40,789 nt of DNA from Candidatus Latescibacterota bacterium. Lineage in GTDB: Bacteria > Krumholzibacteriota > Krumholzibacteriia > G020349025. The notes under the pieces are model-generated. The model was not told where the DNA came from, made no database searches, and saw only the letters and a list, made by a program, of their open reading frames with translations. How positions within the stretch are numbered: position 1 is the first letter of the stretch; each line of letters begins with the position of its first letter. Location: positions 1,734,878-1,775,666 of the forward strand of contig CP070763.1 in the NCBI GenBank assembly GCA_020349025.1, in the 5' to 3' direction. Below, piece after piece: positions 25,036-33,832 of this stretch. Both the position numbers and the translations under genes were made by a program.

Positions 25036-25065
25036 TTGACACGCTCTCGGAGCCGGACTTACACT
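25036..25065 (+). promoter_or_regulatory. Sigma70-type promoter for the DegP/HtrA-like gene
   Basis: A perfect TTGACA (25036-25041) and TACACT (25060-25065) are separated by 18 bp, about 97 bp upstream of the first candidate ATG. The predicted start is near 25072. Confidence 0.6.
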
Positions 25066-25162
25066 CGGTGGGTCGGGTCACGCCCGCCTTCCATCCGGGA
25101 GCCCCCCAATCTCCCGAAACCTTTGTGGGGCTTCAGTTTCTCGCCTTGCCCGGAAGAGCCCG

Positions 25163-26629
25163 ATGGCCACGTCGTCCGACGGAGGCAGAATGCTCGTGGA
25201 TCGAACGATGCTCCTGGCGCTGACGCTGGCGCTCGCCATGGCGCCGAGCGCGCTCCAGGCGCAGAACTCCACGCCGGCGGCAGGGCGCTACGCCGAGCTT
25301 GGCGCGACGCACAGCCCGTTCGCGCGCGTCGCCCAGATCGTCAGCCCCAGCGTCGTCTTCATCGAGGTGCGTCGTAGCGGAGCGACGAGCCGGGCGCGTG
25401 GTTTGTACGATCAGTTCTTCCACGACTTCAATCGTCGTGGTCCGCGCGAGATGCCCTCGTCCGGTTCCGGCTTCGTCATGGATGAGCGCGGCTATCTCCT
25501 CACCAACAACCACGTCATCGACGGTGCCGGAGCGGTGACCGCTACCTTCCTCAATGGCGAGAGCTACGAGTGCGAGATCGTCGGACAGGATCCGCTCACC
25601 GACATCGCGGTGATCCGCATCACCGAGCCGCCACGCGACGGCAAACCGTTCCCGGCGATCGTGCTCGGAGACAGCGACGAGATCCTGATCGGCGACTGGG
25701 CGATCGCGGTGGGGAATCCCTTCGGGGAGCGCCTCGCCGGAAGCGTGACGGTCGGCGTCGTCAGTGGCAAGGGGCGCAGCGACCTGCCGCTTTGGGGCGC
25801 CGAGAAAGCAACGCTGCAGGACTTCATTCAGACCGACGCCTCGATCAACTTCGGCAACAGCGGAGGCCCGCTCGTGAACATCCGGGGCGAGGCCATCGGC
25901 GTCAACACAGCCCTGAACGCCCAGGGGCAGGGGATCGGGTTTGCGGTGCCGATGAATCTGGCAGCCAGCGTGGCGCAGCAGCTCATCGAAAACGGGCGCG
26001 TGCGGCGCGGCTACCTCGGAATCCGCCCGGCGGAGCTGACGCGCGCCGTGGCGGAGGGCAACGACTGGGACATCCGCGACGGCATCCTGGTGACCGACGT
26101 CATCCCCGACAGCCCTGCAGAAGATGCGGGCTTGCTGCCGGACGACGTCATCGTGGAGTACCAGGGACGCCCCGTGAGCCAGGCGTCGCATTTCCGCATT
26201 CTGGTGGCCGGGACCGAGGTCGGCAAGACCGTGCAGCTGAAGGTGTATCGAAACGGTGAGTACGTCGACATCGAGGTCACCTTGACGGAGTTCGAGGAGC
26301 ACACCCTGGCTCAGGAGGAAGCGGGCGCCAGCGGCAGCTGGCTCGGGATCCACGTCGAAGACCTGGGCCAACCCGGGGTGCGCTCCACTTGGGGTCTGGA
26401 GGCCGAGGAGCGCGGGGTCGTCGTCACCGAGGTGGAGCCGGGCAGCCCGGCGGCCGAGAAGGGCGTCGCGCCCGGGAGCGTCATTCTCGAAATCATCAAT
26501 GAAGAAATCGAGGACGTTTCGGACTATAATAGGATCCGCGAGGATCTGAGGGACCGGCGCAAGCCGATCACCCTGAAGATCAAGGAGGGCGGCACAGTTC
26601 GCTACGTGGCACTGCGTCCACGTCGCTGA
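25163..26629 (+). CDS. DegP/HtrA (Do-like) periplasmic serine protease with two PDZ domains
   Basis: This 488-residue S1C protease does periplasmic protein quality control. The trypsin-like domain has the full triad: His117 (TNNHVIDG), Asp147 (DPLTDIAVI) and Ser233 (NFGNSGGP). Two PDZ domains follow (about 270-375 and 390-485), each with carboxylate-binding-loop-like sequence (RGYLGIRP; GSWLGIHV). A signal peptide ends near LQAQN. Two starts are possible. The ATG at 25163 adds nine polar residues; the ATG at 25190 has GGAGG four bases upstream and gives a more typical signal peptide. It follows the LpxH and helical protein genes, in an envelope-related neighbourhood. Confidence 0.93.
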   Translation: MATSSDGGRMLVDRTMLLALTLALAMAPSALQAQNSTPAAGRYAELGATHSPFARVAQIVSPSVVFIEVRRSGATSRARGLYDQFFHDFNRRGPREMPSSGSGFVMDERGYLLTNNHVIDGAGAVTATFLNGESYECEIVGQDPLTDIAVIRITEPPRDGKPFPAIVLGDSDEILIGDWAIAVGNPFGERLAGSVTVGVVSGKGRSDLPLWGAEKATLQDFIQTDASINFGNSGGPLVNIRGEAIGVNTALNAQGQGIGFAVPMNLAASVAQQLIENGRVRRGYLGIRPAELTRAVAEGNDWDIRDGILVTDVIPDSPAEDAGLLPDDVIVEYQGRPVSQASHFRILVAGTEVGKTVQLKVYRNGEYVDIEVTLTEFEEHTLAQEEAGASGSWLGIHVEDLGQPGVRSTWGLEAEERGVVVTEVEPGSPAAEKGVAPGSVILEIINEEIEDVSDYNRIREDLRDRRKPITLKIKEGGTVRYVALRPRR

Positions 26630-26774
26630 GCGTCGCTTCTCCAACGCCGGGCCAACCCCCATCGGCCCGAAAAGAATCCCCACAGGCACGCCATCGACGT
26701 CGTCGGTCTCCGTGAGGCTTTCCCCATTGTTGGTCTCATGGGTGTCGTCACACGCCTGAGCCAAGGAGAGGGAC

Positions 26775-27632
26775 ATGTCCACCGAAAGCGGTCGTGGGGG
26801 ATCCGCCGCTGGCAGCCTGGATATCTATCTGCGTGAGATCAACGTCACGCCCCTGTTGACGCGCGAGGAGGAGGTCGCGCTCGCCAAGCGCGTGGGCAAA
26901 GGGGACGCCGCAGCGCTCGACCACCTCGTGCGAGCCAACTTGCGCTTCGTGGTTTCGATCGCCAAGCAGTATTCGAATCAGGGCCTGTCGTTGGAGGACC
27001 TGATCAACGAAGGCAACGTCGGCTTGATCAAGGCTGCGCAGAGGTTCGACTGGCGACGCGGCTTCAAGTTCATCTCGTACGCCGTGTGGTGGATCCGTCA
27101 AGCGATGCTGCAGGCGTTGGCGGAGCAATCCCGCATCGTGCGTTTGCCACTCAATCGCGCCGGCGCACTCTATCGTATCGGCAAAGCCTCGAGACAGCTG
27201 CATCAAGAGCTGGGGAGGCAGCCCGACGCCGGCGAGATTGCCAAGCGTCTGAAGATGACGCGCCAAGAGGTGCGCGACACCATGCGCATCTCGAACACGT
27301 ACCTGTCGCTCGACGAGAGCTTCGACGGTGAGGATGACAACAATCTCATGGCGTATCTCGCCGACGACTCGGCGGCTCGGCCGGATCAAGTCACGTTCGA
27401 GCACACGCTCGAGAACGATCTGCGCGTCGCACTCGCGCAGCTCGACGCGCGTGAGGAGCGCATCCTGCGCCTCTATTTCGGCATCGACTGCGACAAGCCG
27501 ATGACGTTGGAGCGCATCGGTTCGCAGATGGGGCTCACGCGCGAGAGGATCCGGCAGATCAAGGAGAAGGCGCTCGAGAAGCTGCGCTCCGCCGAGGGCA
27601 GCAGCTGTCTGGCCGCCTACGTCGAGGGGTAG
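26775..27632 (+). CDS. rpoD: Short RpoD-type sigma70 factor
   Basis: This is a 285-residue sigma factor. Region 1.2 (LDIYLREINVTPLLTREEEV), region 2 (NLRFVVSIAKQY; FDWRRGFKFISYAVWWIRQA), region 3 and region 4 (LERIGSQMGLTRERIRQIKE) are all present. It lacks region 1.1 and the non-conserved insert, like the short primary sigma factors of Bacteroidetes and other FCB lineages. The many TTGaca/TAtaaT-like promoters in this window fit a housekeeping sigma of this kind, but a general-stress role cannot be excluded. AAGGAGAGG lies just before the ATG. It stands apart from rpsU/dnaG, the usual neighbours of rpoD. Confidence 0.88.
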   Translation: MSTESGRGGSAAGSLDIYLREINVTPLLTREEEVALAKRVGKGDAAALDHLVRANLRFVVSIAKQYSNQGLSLEDLINEGNVGLIKAAQRFDWRRGFKFISYAVWWIRQAMLQALAEQSRIVRLPLNRAGALYRIGKASRQLHQELGRQPDAGEIAKRLKMTRQEVRDTMRISNTYLSLDESFDGEDDNNLMAYLADDSAARPDQVTFEHTLENDLRVALAQLDAREERILRLYFGIDCDKPMTLERIGSQMGLTRERIRQIKEKALEKLRSAEGSSCLAAYVEG

Positions 27633-27652
27633 GGCGACATCCGGGCTGTCGG

Positions 27653-27805
27653 TTGATAGTGTGTCTTTGCGGCCACACACGCTGCGCGCGTCGTGGAAAA
27701 GCGCCGGAAATTTGGTCCCGGTTCGTGCTTGCGCCGTGACAACCGAACTCGCGGGGCGCACTGTGGCACCCGCACGGCGCCTGGAATCGGCACGATTCCA
27801 GGCGC
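27653..27805 (+). repeat. Post-sigma-factor region with TTGATAG and a perfect 12-bp inverted repeat
   Basis: The 398-bp gap after the sigma factor holds no supported gene. TTGATAG occurs at 27653. GTGTGT/ACACAC (27659-27664/27675-27680) forms a small hairpin. GCGCCTGGAATC (27777-27788) is perfectly complementary to GATTCCAGGCGC (27794-27805) across the loop GGCAC. Only a short pyrimidine tract follows (CCCTTTC), so the large hairpin may be a terminator, a processing site or an operator. Confidence 0.5.
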
Positions 27806-28030
27806 TCCCTTTCAAGACGTAATCTGTTGAGAGAAAACCATATTGGAGCGCGCTGCGTGGTTCCACCCAACGCCTGTCGCGCTGTTGCGGAGACTGGCGC
27901 GGAAAATGCCTTGACGCGATTGGGTTCGGCCGGCAAAGTCCTGACATCTTGTCTCGAACGGCGGATGGAGCCTAAAGCCGGGAACTCACGAATCGGCTCC
28001 CAGAGCACGAAACCGTGGAGAGTGGCGGAC

Positions 28031-28978
28031 GTGAGGCGTTTGACGCGTTGGCGTCTACCCATCGGAAAGAAGCTCACGTTTCTGTACGTCCCCGATGACG
28101 CGGACGTGCGGCAGTTCCGTGTGCCGCGGGTTGCTTTCTACGGCGTCGCCGCTGTTGTCGCGGTCGGCCTGACACTTCTCGGTTTCTTCGGTGTGCGCTA
28201 CATCGGTGCGCTTGCCGAGGGGCGCGAGATGCTGCGCCTGCGTGGTGAGAACATCGAGCTGCACGACCAGCTCGCTTCCGTGCAGACACAGCTCGATGCT
28301 CTACGAAGCGAGATGGATGCGGGGTTGGAGGTGCAGCAGAAGCTGCGTCTTCTCGCGAGTCTCGATCCAATCCATCCCGACGTTTTCGAGGCCGGCGTGG
28401 GGGGGCCTGTGGTCGACGCCGGCCGCGGAACGCTGCCGCCTGACCTAGAAGAGGATCTCGAAACCACAAGCACGCGTCTCAGTCAGATGATGCGCCAAGC
28501 GTCCATCCAGCGCGACAGCTACAACGAGATCCTCGCGGTCCTGCGCGAGAAGCAGGATGTCTGGGACCGCACTCCCTCGACTCGGCCGGTACACCACGGT
28601 TTCATCTCGAGCCGCTTCGGACGGCGCATGGATCCGTTCACGGGCCAAGCGGCGATGCACCGCGGGATCGACATCGCAGCCAGGCGCGGTGCGCCGGTGG
28701 CTGCCACCGCGAACGGTCGCGTGAAGCGCGCGGGGCGCTGGGGAGCCTACGGGCTCATGGTCGAGATCGAACACGGCGATGGCCTGGTGACGCGCTATGC
28801 GCATTGCCACAAGATCCTGGTGAAACGCGGTCAGAAGGTGAAGCGCGGCGACCACATCGCTCGCGTGGGCAGTACGGGGAAGGCGACCGCGTCGCACGTG
28901 CACTACGAGGTCATCCAGAACGGGCTGCACCAGGATCCCATGAAGTACGTCCTCCCCTCGGATGTCGTCGTCGACTAA
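28031..28978 (+). CDS. M23 (LytM-type) peptidoglycan endopeptidase, membrane-anchored with coiled coil
   Basis: This is a 315-residue envelope protein. A cytoplasmic basic N-terminus, one membrane helix (about 35-60), a coiled coil (about 65-100) and a C-terminal LytM domain are visible. Zinc-binding residues are intact: HxxxD as HRGID (His210, Asp214) and HxH as HVH (His289, His291), so it should cut peptidoglycan cross-bridges. The GTG at 28031 is ten bases after GGAG and begins a compact protein; an ATG at 27965 is possible but lacks a ribosome site. It precedes an amidase gene by about 60 bp. Such pairs often work together in cell separation, as in the EnvC/NlpD-Ami systems (inference). 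Confidence 0.88.
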   Translation: MRRLTRWRLPIGKKLTFLYVPDDADVRQFRVPRVAFYGVAAVVAVGLTLLGFFGVRYIGALAEGREMLRLRGENIELHDQLASVQTQLDALRSEMDAGLEVQQKLRLLASLDPIHPDVFEAGVGGPVVDAGRGTLPPDLEEDLETTSTRLSQMMRQASIQRDSYNEILAVLREKQDVWDRTPSTRPVHHGFISSRFGRRMDPFTGQAAMHRGIDIAARRGAPVAATANGRVKRAGRWGAYGLMVEIEHGDGLVTRYAHCHKILVKRGQKVKRGDHIARVGSTGKATASHVHYEVIQNGLHQDPMKYVLPSDVVVD

Positions 28979-29041
28979 GGGTTCTTCCATCGGTGGGTGC
29001 TCATTCGAGCCTCGGGTCGGGTACGTGGTGGCGGAAGGTCG

Positions 29042-30202
29042 ATGCAGGGTCGCTTGCACTCCAGACGATCGATTCTCCAGTTCCTCTCCACGATTCCTCT
29101 GATGGTCACGCTCCCGTCCGGGCTGCTGGCGGCCGCGCGAATCCGCGTGCGCGCGTTCCGCCACTGGCCCGATCCGGAGAAGACGCGTCTCGTCTTCGAT
29201 CTCGACGCCGAGTCGAGGTTCGAAACGAACGTCGAGCGCGATCCGAACCACGTCGTTCTCACGCTGCACGGCGCCGAGCTTCGGACCACCGAGCCGATCG
29301 ATCGCACTTTTCCTGATGATCCACGCGTATTGCAGTTGCGTGCGCAGCAACGGGCAGACGCGGTGGAGATCCACGTCGAGCTGACGCGAGCCGCAGAATT
29401 GAACGCTTTTCATCTGCCCCCGAACACAGCGGGGCGTAGTTACCGCATCGTTCTCGACATCGTTCCGCGTTTGAGTGCCGCCGAGCAGGCGCGGCGCGAA
29501 GCGAGTATTCTCGAGGTGCGCGAGAGTGGAGACGTGATCGTTGGGATCGATCCCGGTCATGGCGGCGAGGATCCCGGTACGGTCTGGGGGCGCTCGCTGC
29601 GCGAGAAGGAGATCGCGCTCGAGGTGGGGCGCCTCCTCTCCGAGCAGCTCCGACGCCACCCCGGTGTGCGACCCGTGCTCACACGCGACGCCGATTACTT
29701 CGTCTCGCTCGGCAGACGCCCCGCACTCGCCCGCCGCTACGGAGCACAGCTCTTCGTGAGCCTGCACGTCAATGCGGCGCGCTCGCGTGCTGCGCGCGGA
29801 GCCGAGGTCTTCTTCCTCTCCCTGCAGGGTGCCGAGGACAAGGCCGCGCGTGAGCTCGTCGACCGCGAGAACGCGGCCGACCTCGTCGGTGGAGTGCCGC
29901 CCGATCAGGTCGACGAACCTCTGGTCGACATTCTGATGGACATGACCCGCAACCACACGATGAAGGACAGCGAACGCCTGGCCGAGGTGTTGCTGCAGCA
30001 GCTGCATCGAGTTTCGGGTGCGGCGATTCGCGGCATCAAGCAGGGTCCGCTTGCCGTTCTGAAGTCGATTGACGTGCCCTCGGTTCTCGTCGAGCTCGGG
30101 TTCTTCACAAACACCGATGACCGCAAGCTGCTGGGGAATGCGCGCGCCCAAAAGCAGTACGCGGAGGAGATGGCGCGGGGAATCATCGACTTCCTGGCTT
30201 GA
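29042..30202 (+). CDS. N-acetylmuramoyl-L-alanine amidase with AMIN-like domain and Tat-like signal
   Basis: This is a 386-residue AmiC-like amidase that removes stem peptides from peptidoglycan. The N-terminus has a twin-arginine-like motif (SRRSILQFL) before a hydrophobic stretch, as in the Tat-exported AmiA/AmiC of E. coli. An AMIN-like domain follows (about 35-135; RLVFDLDAESRFE). The Amidase_3 domain (about 165-385) has zinc ligands in DPGHGGEDPG (His173) and SLHVNA (His242), and catalytic Glu351 in VELGFFTN. The ATG at 29042 is preceded by GGAAGG; a start at 28997 would bury the signal. It is downstream of the M23 peptidase gene, so the pair may form a cell-separation module. Confidence 0.92.
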   Translation: MQGRLHSRRSILQFLSTIPLMVTLPSGLLAAARIRVRAFRHWPDPEKTRLVFDLDAESRFETNVERDPNHVVLTLHGAELRTTEPIDRTFPDDPRVLQLRAQQRADAVEIHVELTRAAELNAFHLPPNTAGRSYRIVLDIVPRLSAAEQARREASILEVRESGDVIVGIDPGHGGEDPGTVWGRSLREKEIALEVGRLLSEQLRRHPGVRPVLTRDADYFVSLGRRPALARRYGAQLFVSLHVNAARSRAARGAEVFFLSLQGAEDKAARELVDRENAADLVGGVPPDQVDEPLVDILMDMTRNHTMKDSERLAEVLLQQLHRVSGAAIRGIKQGPLAVLKSIDVPSVLVELGFFTNTDDRKLLGNARAQKQYAEEMARGIIDFLA

Positions 30203-30341
30203 TGCGCTGCACGCAACGGCCGCGTGGGGCAGGCGCGTCGGGCGGATGCTTCTGCGCGCCGGTCGGGCGCAGCCGTGGCGAGGCGCCGCACGGCCGCACG
30301 CGCGCGTTTCCATGCGCCATGCACTCGGTCGGGGGCGCGAC

Positions 30342-30370
30342 TTGCGGGACGTCGTGCCACTCCTTAGAAT
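30342..30370 (+). promoter_or_regulatory. Sigma70-type promoter for the secreted cysteine-containing protein
   Basis: TTGCGG (30342-30347) and TAGAAT (30365-30370) are separated by 17 bp, with a predicted start near 30377 and a 24-nt leader to the ATG at 30401. Confidence 0.5.
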
Positions 30371-30400
30371 GCGATTGAGCGCGTTCCCCGGAGTTTTCCG

Positions 30401-31024
30401 ATGCACTTCTCGTTGCGCAGGTTCCGGCTCCTCCTGCCCTCGACCCTCCTCATCCTCTCCAGCGCCGTGGATGCGCAAGAGGTCGGAATCTACTTCGACG
30501 AGCAGGCACAGACCTGTGTCGCGAACATCGAGAGCTTTGGCACCCCCGTCCAGGCCTATGTCTTCGGTTTCGTCGAGGCCGGCACGCTCCTCAACGGTGC
30601 CGTGCTGCGCGTGGAGCTCCTACCGGGGTTCGAGATGAGCGACGTCGAGCTGCCGAAGGGGAGAACGGACCTGGAAGGAGACTTGACCTCCTCGGAGGGC
30701 GCCGATCTGACGCTGGCAGATTGTCCGGTCGCGTCGGGGCCCATCCTGCTCCTGAAGTTCAAGCTGGCCTACCTGGTTCCGGGGGGCGAGCCGGCGGACG
30801 TCGTGCTCGAGCTCAAAGGTGGCACGCTTGTCGCTGATTCGCTGGTGCTGCAGAAGCCGCAGCTGAAGGTGTGCGATCCGCAAGACCCCCTGGGCGGCGA
30901 CTTCGAGCTGCTCGAGTCGCAGAGCGTGCTCTCCACACTCAACTGCACGGGGGACTGTCCGTGCACGACTGCGGTGAGCCGCAGGAGCTGGACACACATC
31001 AAGAGCCTTTACAGGAAACCGTGA
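30401..31024 (+). CDS. Secreted protein with clustered C-terminal cysteines and SWxxIKxLYR tail
   Basis: This 207-residue protein has a signal peptide (cleavage near VDAQ) and begins EVGIYFDEQAQTC, followed by a beta-rich region (about 30-165) with no recognised domain. Several cysteines are present, including a terminal cluster (NCTGDCPC), and the protein ends TAVSRRSWTHIKSLYRKP. A distinct tail after a cysteine-rich end may be a targeting or sorting signal (inference). CGGAG lies eight bases before the ATG. The stop is one base from the YbbR-domain gene, so the two are co-transcribed. The function is unknown. Confidence 0.78.
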   Translation: MHFSLRRFRLLLPSTLLILSSAVDAQEVGIYFDEQAQTCVANIESFGTPVQAYVFGFVEAGTLLNGAVLRVELLPGFEMSDVELPKGRTDLEGDLTSSEGADLTLADCPVASGPILLLKFKLAYLVPGGEPADVVLELKGGTLVADSLVLQKPQLKVCDPQDPLGGDFELLESQSVLSTLNCTGDCPCTTAVSRRSWTHIKSLYRKP

Positions 31025-31025
31025 G

Positions 31026-32039
31026 ATGCACTGGGCCGAGGGCTTGCGCACGAATGTTGGGCTCAAAATCCTCTCCATCTCGTTGGCGCTGCTCTTGTGG
31101 TCTTTCGTGCACGGCGCCAAGGTGGTCGAGCGCGAGTACGCCATTCCGATCCACTACGAGAACCTCGCGGACAGCTTGATGTTCGTGGGCGAGCCGCCCG
31201 CGCAGATGCGGGTCCTGCTCTCCGGACCCGCACAGGACTTGCTGCTGCACCTGCGCTTCATGCGCGACGTCGCCGCGCACATCGACCTCTCCGGTGTGAC
31301 CGTGCAGCTCGATCGTGTCGCACCCAGCATCTCCGACATCACGGCGCCCGCGAACGAGCGGGTTTCCGTGGTTCGCATCCTCTCTCCGTCGGTGATCGCG
31401 TTTCGACTCGCCGTGCGCGGCCAGCGCCAGGTCCCGGTTCGTGTCGCGACGCAGGAAATGCCGGAGGGCTTCTGCCTCGCCGATACGCCTCGCGTCGAAC
31501 CTCCGAGCGTCGAGTGCACCGGACCGAAGAGTCTGGTGACGCAGTTCGACGGCGTGCGCACGTTGCCGCTCAAGCTGCCGGCGCGCCGCGGTCGCGTCTC
31601 GCAGGAGTTGGAGCTGGTGTACGACCGCGCGCGGCTGCGCTGCACGCCCGACCGCGTCCGGGTCACCCTCACGCTCGAGCGGCTCCAGACGCGCGAGCTG
31701 GCCGGAGTGCCCCTCGTGATCGTCCCGCCTGCCTCCGCAGAGCTTTGGGTTGCAGCCGACGTGGGCACCGCCGTGCTCACGCTCGCGGGTCCAGAGCCAC
31801 GCATCGAGGCGCTGACGCCGGAGGAGGTGGGGCTCTTCCTCGATGCCAGCCAGCTCGAGCCGGGGCGCCACGACAGCGTCAGCGTGATCGCGCGAGTTCC
31901 GGATTGGGCCCAGCTGCTGCGCGTCGAGCCGGAGAGCGTCGGTCTGACCGTGCACTTCGATTCCGAGCCGATCCAACCCTCGACTCAGGAAGACTCAGCA
32001 GAGGTCGAGCGCGACACGGCGCCCCCCGGTCCGCCCTGA
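31026..32039 (+). CDS. YbbR-domain (CdaR-like) membrane-anchored protein
   Basis: This 337-residue protein starts with an N-terminal membrane helix (LKILSISLALLLWSFVHG), the classic YbbR/CdaR start, followed by extracytoplasmic YbbR-type beta repeats (about 40-310; YAIPIHYENLADSLMFVGEP and similar units). CdaR proteins regulate the c-di-AMP cyclase CdaA, normally encoded next door, but no cyclase gene is seen here; its partner may lie elsewhere. It is one base after the secreted protein gene. The C-terminus is acidic and Pro-rich. Confidence 0.8.
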   Translation: MHWAEGLRTNVGLKILSISLALLLWSFVHGAKVVEREYAIPIHYENLADSLMFVGEPPAQMRVLLSGPAQDLLLHLRFMRDVAAHIDLSGVTVQLDRVAPSISDITAPANERVSVVRILSPSVIAFRLAVRGQRQVPVRVATQEMPEGFCLADTPRVEPPSVECTGPKSLVTQFDGVRTLPLKLPARRGRVSQELELVYDRARLRCTPDRVRVTLTLERLQTRELAGVPLVIVPPASAELWVAADVGTAVLTLAGPEPRIEALTPEEVGLFLDASQLEPGRHDSVSVIARVPDWAQLLRVEPESVGLTVHFDSEPIQPSTQEDSAEVERDTAPPGPP

Positions 32040-32067
32040 GCCATCCACCGCCCCACTGGTTGCTCGG

Positions 32068-32097
32068 TTGCCAGCGCTCCGTGGCGATCGCTATGAT
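32068..32097 (+). promoter_or_regulatory. Sigma70-type promoter for the VanZ-like gene
   Basis: TTGCCA (32068-32073) and TATGAT (32092-32097) are separated by 18 bp, with a predicted start near 32104, just before the GTG at 32121. It may also read into hisS and aspS. Confidence 0.5.
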
Positions 32098-32120
32098 GCC
32101 GCGCGAACGAGAGGCGCTCC

Positions 32121-32522
32121 GTGTCGGTCGGGAGGGTGGCGGCGTTGGCGAATCGGAGCCTGCAGCTCTGGCTCCCCTTCGGGGTCTGGGTGCTCGCCAT
32201 CTTCGGCGTTTCGTCGCTGCGGGATCTGGGGACTGCACCGGTCGGGGCGCCGGGTCTCGACAAGCTCTTCCATACCGGCGAGTACGCCGTCCTCGGCTTC
32301 CTGTTCGCGCGCGCGACCAGTCGCCGCTGGAGCGGTTGGCGTGCGATCGGAAGCACGCTGCTTCTCGGGCTGGTGCTCGGGAGCCTCGACGAGCTCTACC
32401 AGAGCACCGTGCCGGGACGTGCGGTCGACGTTTTCGACGTTTGCGCCGACGTGATCGGAGCCACGTGTGGGGCTCTGCTCTGGAACTGGACGCGCGCCAG
32501 GCGAGGTTCCCGGCTCACCTGA
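32121..32522 (+). CDS. VanZ-like family membrane protein
   Basis: This is a 133-residue protein with about four membrane helices. It has the VanZ-like signature: DKLFHTGEYAVLGFL (about 47-61), then DELYQSTVPGRAVDVFDVCAD (split by the family's DExxQxxxPxR pattern). VanZ-like proteins are widespread small membrane proteins, and the vancomycin/teicoplanin link applies to only a few. The start is GTG with GAGAGG upstream. It precedes hisS by 38 bp. Confidence 0.82.
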   Translation: MSVGRVAALANRSLQLWLPFGVWVLAIFGVSSLRDLGTAPVGAPGLDKLFHTGEYAVLGFLFARATSRRWSGWRAIGSTLLLGLVLGSLDELYQSTVPGRAVDVFDVCADVIGATCGALLWNWTRARRGSRLT

Positions 32523-32560
32523 AGCGCGCACGAGACCATTGTTTGCGGACGCGGGTGGCA

Positions 32561-33832
32561 ATGCGTTTCCAACGCCCACGCGGTACCCAGGATCTGCTCC
32601 CGGCGCAAGCCCAGCGCTGGCAACGGTTGGACGCGAGCATGCGCCACACGCTGGAGGCGTACGGCTACGGCGAGATCCGCACGCCGGTGTTCGAGGAGAC
32701 GCAGCTCTTCGTGCGCAGCGTGGGCTCGGAGACCGACATCGTGCAGAAGGAGATGTACACGTTCAACGATCGCCGCGGGCGCAGTCTGACGCTGCGCCCC
32801 GAAGGCACCGCCTCCGTCGTGCGCGCCTACCTGGAGAACCACCTGGGACGAGAGGCGGGTGTGCGGCGCTTTTACTATCTCGGTCCGATGTTTCGTTACG
32901 ACCGCCCGCAGGCCGGCCGCTTCCGCGAGTTCTTCCAGGTGGGGGCCGAGGCGATCGGAAGCGGTGACCCGGAGCAGGACATCGAGATCATCGACTTGCT
33001 GAGCATGCTGCTGCACGATCTCGGGTTGAAGGACCTCGAGGTCGAGGTCAACAGCGTCGGACACCCCGGTTGTCGACAGGCGTACGAGTCGGAGCTGCGT
33101 GCGGCGCTCGAACGCGAGCGCGGGAAACTGTGTGCCACGTGCGGCACACGCATCGAGGGCAATCCGCTGCGTGTGTTCGACTGCAAGAACGAGGCATGCC
33201 GTGGCGTGATGTCGCGCCTGCCGCTGTTGCGCAACCACCTTTGCGACGCGTGCGAAACGCACCACGCGACGGTGCTTGCTGGACTCGCACGGCTCGGCAT
33301 TCCGCACAAGGAGAACCCGATGATCGTGCGCGGTCTCGATTACTACACGCGCACCGCCTTCGAGGTGCACTACCCACCTCTCGGGGCGCAGAGCGCCCTG
33401 GGGGGCGGAGGACGCTACGATGGCTTGGTGGAGGCCTGTGGTGGTCCACCCACGCCGGCCGTCGGTTTCTCGGCGGGGATCGAGCGGGTCCTCTTCGCTC
33501 TCGAGCAGACGAGTGCCGAAGCACCCGTGGAGCCGCCGATCGTGGTGCTGCCGCTCGGAGACGCGGCGCGAGTCCCGGCGTTGGAGCTGGCGCGCGAGCT
33601 GCGCGCCGTCGCGCCGACAGCCGTCGATCTGTCGGGACGCTCGCTCAAGGCTCTCCTGCGCAGCGCGGGCCGCGGTGGGGCCCACGTGGCGGTCATCCTG
33701 GGCGACAAGGAGATGACGCGTGCCGAGGTCACCGTGCGCGATCTGTTGGCCGGGGAGCAGGAAACCTCGCCGCGCACGGGGGTCACCGCGGCCGTGCAGG
33801 CGTTGCTGCAACGCCACGGAGGTGAGGCGTGA
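32561..33832 (+). CDS. hisS: Histidyl-tRNA synthetase
   Basis: This 423-residue class II aminoacyl-tRNA synthetase charges tRNA-His. It has motif 2 (FRYDRPQAGRFREFFQVGAE), the histidine-specific loop (RGLDYYTRTAFE), a GGGGRYDGL segment with motif 3 (GFSAGIERVL), and the C-terminal anticodon-binding domain. The length is normal. The ATG at 32561 starts at the usual RFQRPRGTQDLLP sequence; the much longer in-frame ORF upstream is not coding. Its stop overlaps the aspS start as GTGA, a common hisS-aspS pairing. Confidence 0.97.
   Translation: MRFQRPRGTQDLLPAQAQRWQRLDASMRHTLEAYGYGEIRTPVFEETQLFVRSVGSETDIVQKEMYTFNDRRGRSLTLRPEGTASVVRAYLENHLGREAGVRRFYYLGPMFRYDRPQAGRFREFFQVGAEAIGSGDPEQDIEIIDLLSMLLHDLGLKDLEVEVNSVGHPGCRQAYESELRAALERERGKLCATCGTRIEGNPLRVFDCKNEACRGVMSRLPLLRNHLCDACETHHATVLAGLARLGIPHKENPMIVRGLDYYTRTAFEVHYPPLGAQSALGGGGRYDGLVEACGGPPTPAVGFSAGIERVLFALEQTSAEAPVEPPIVVLPLGDAARVPALELARELRAVAPTAVDLSGRSLKALLRSAGRGGAHVAVILGDKEMTRAEVTVRDLLAGEQETSPRTGVTAAVQALLQRHGGEA

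Noticed and set aside
26648..26669. CGGGCC/GGCCCG hairpin after the DegP-like gene as a terminator
   Set aside because: No T-run follows on the plus strand; it is followed by A residues.
27764..27779. TGGCACC-N4-CGGCG, a -24/-12-like match after the sigma factor gene
   Set aside because: Spacing is correct but the -12 element is poor (CGGC for TTGC), and it runs into the large hairpin at 27777.
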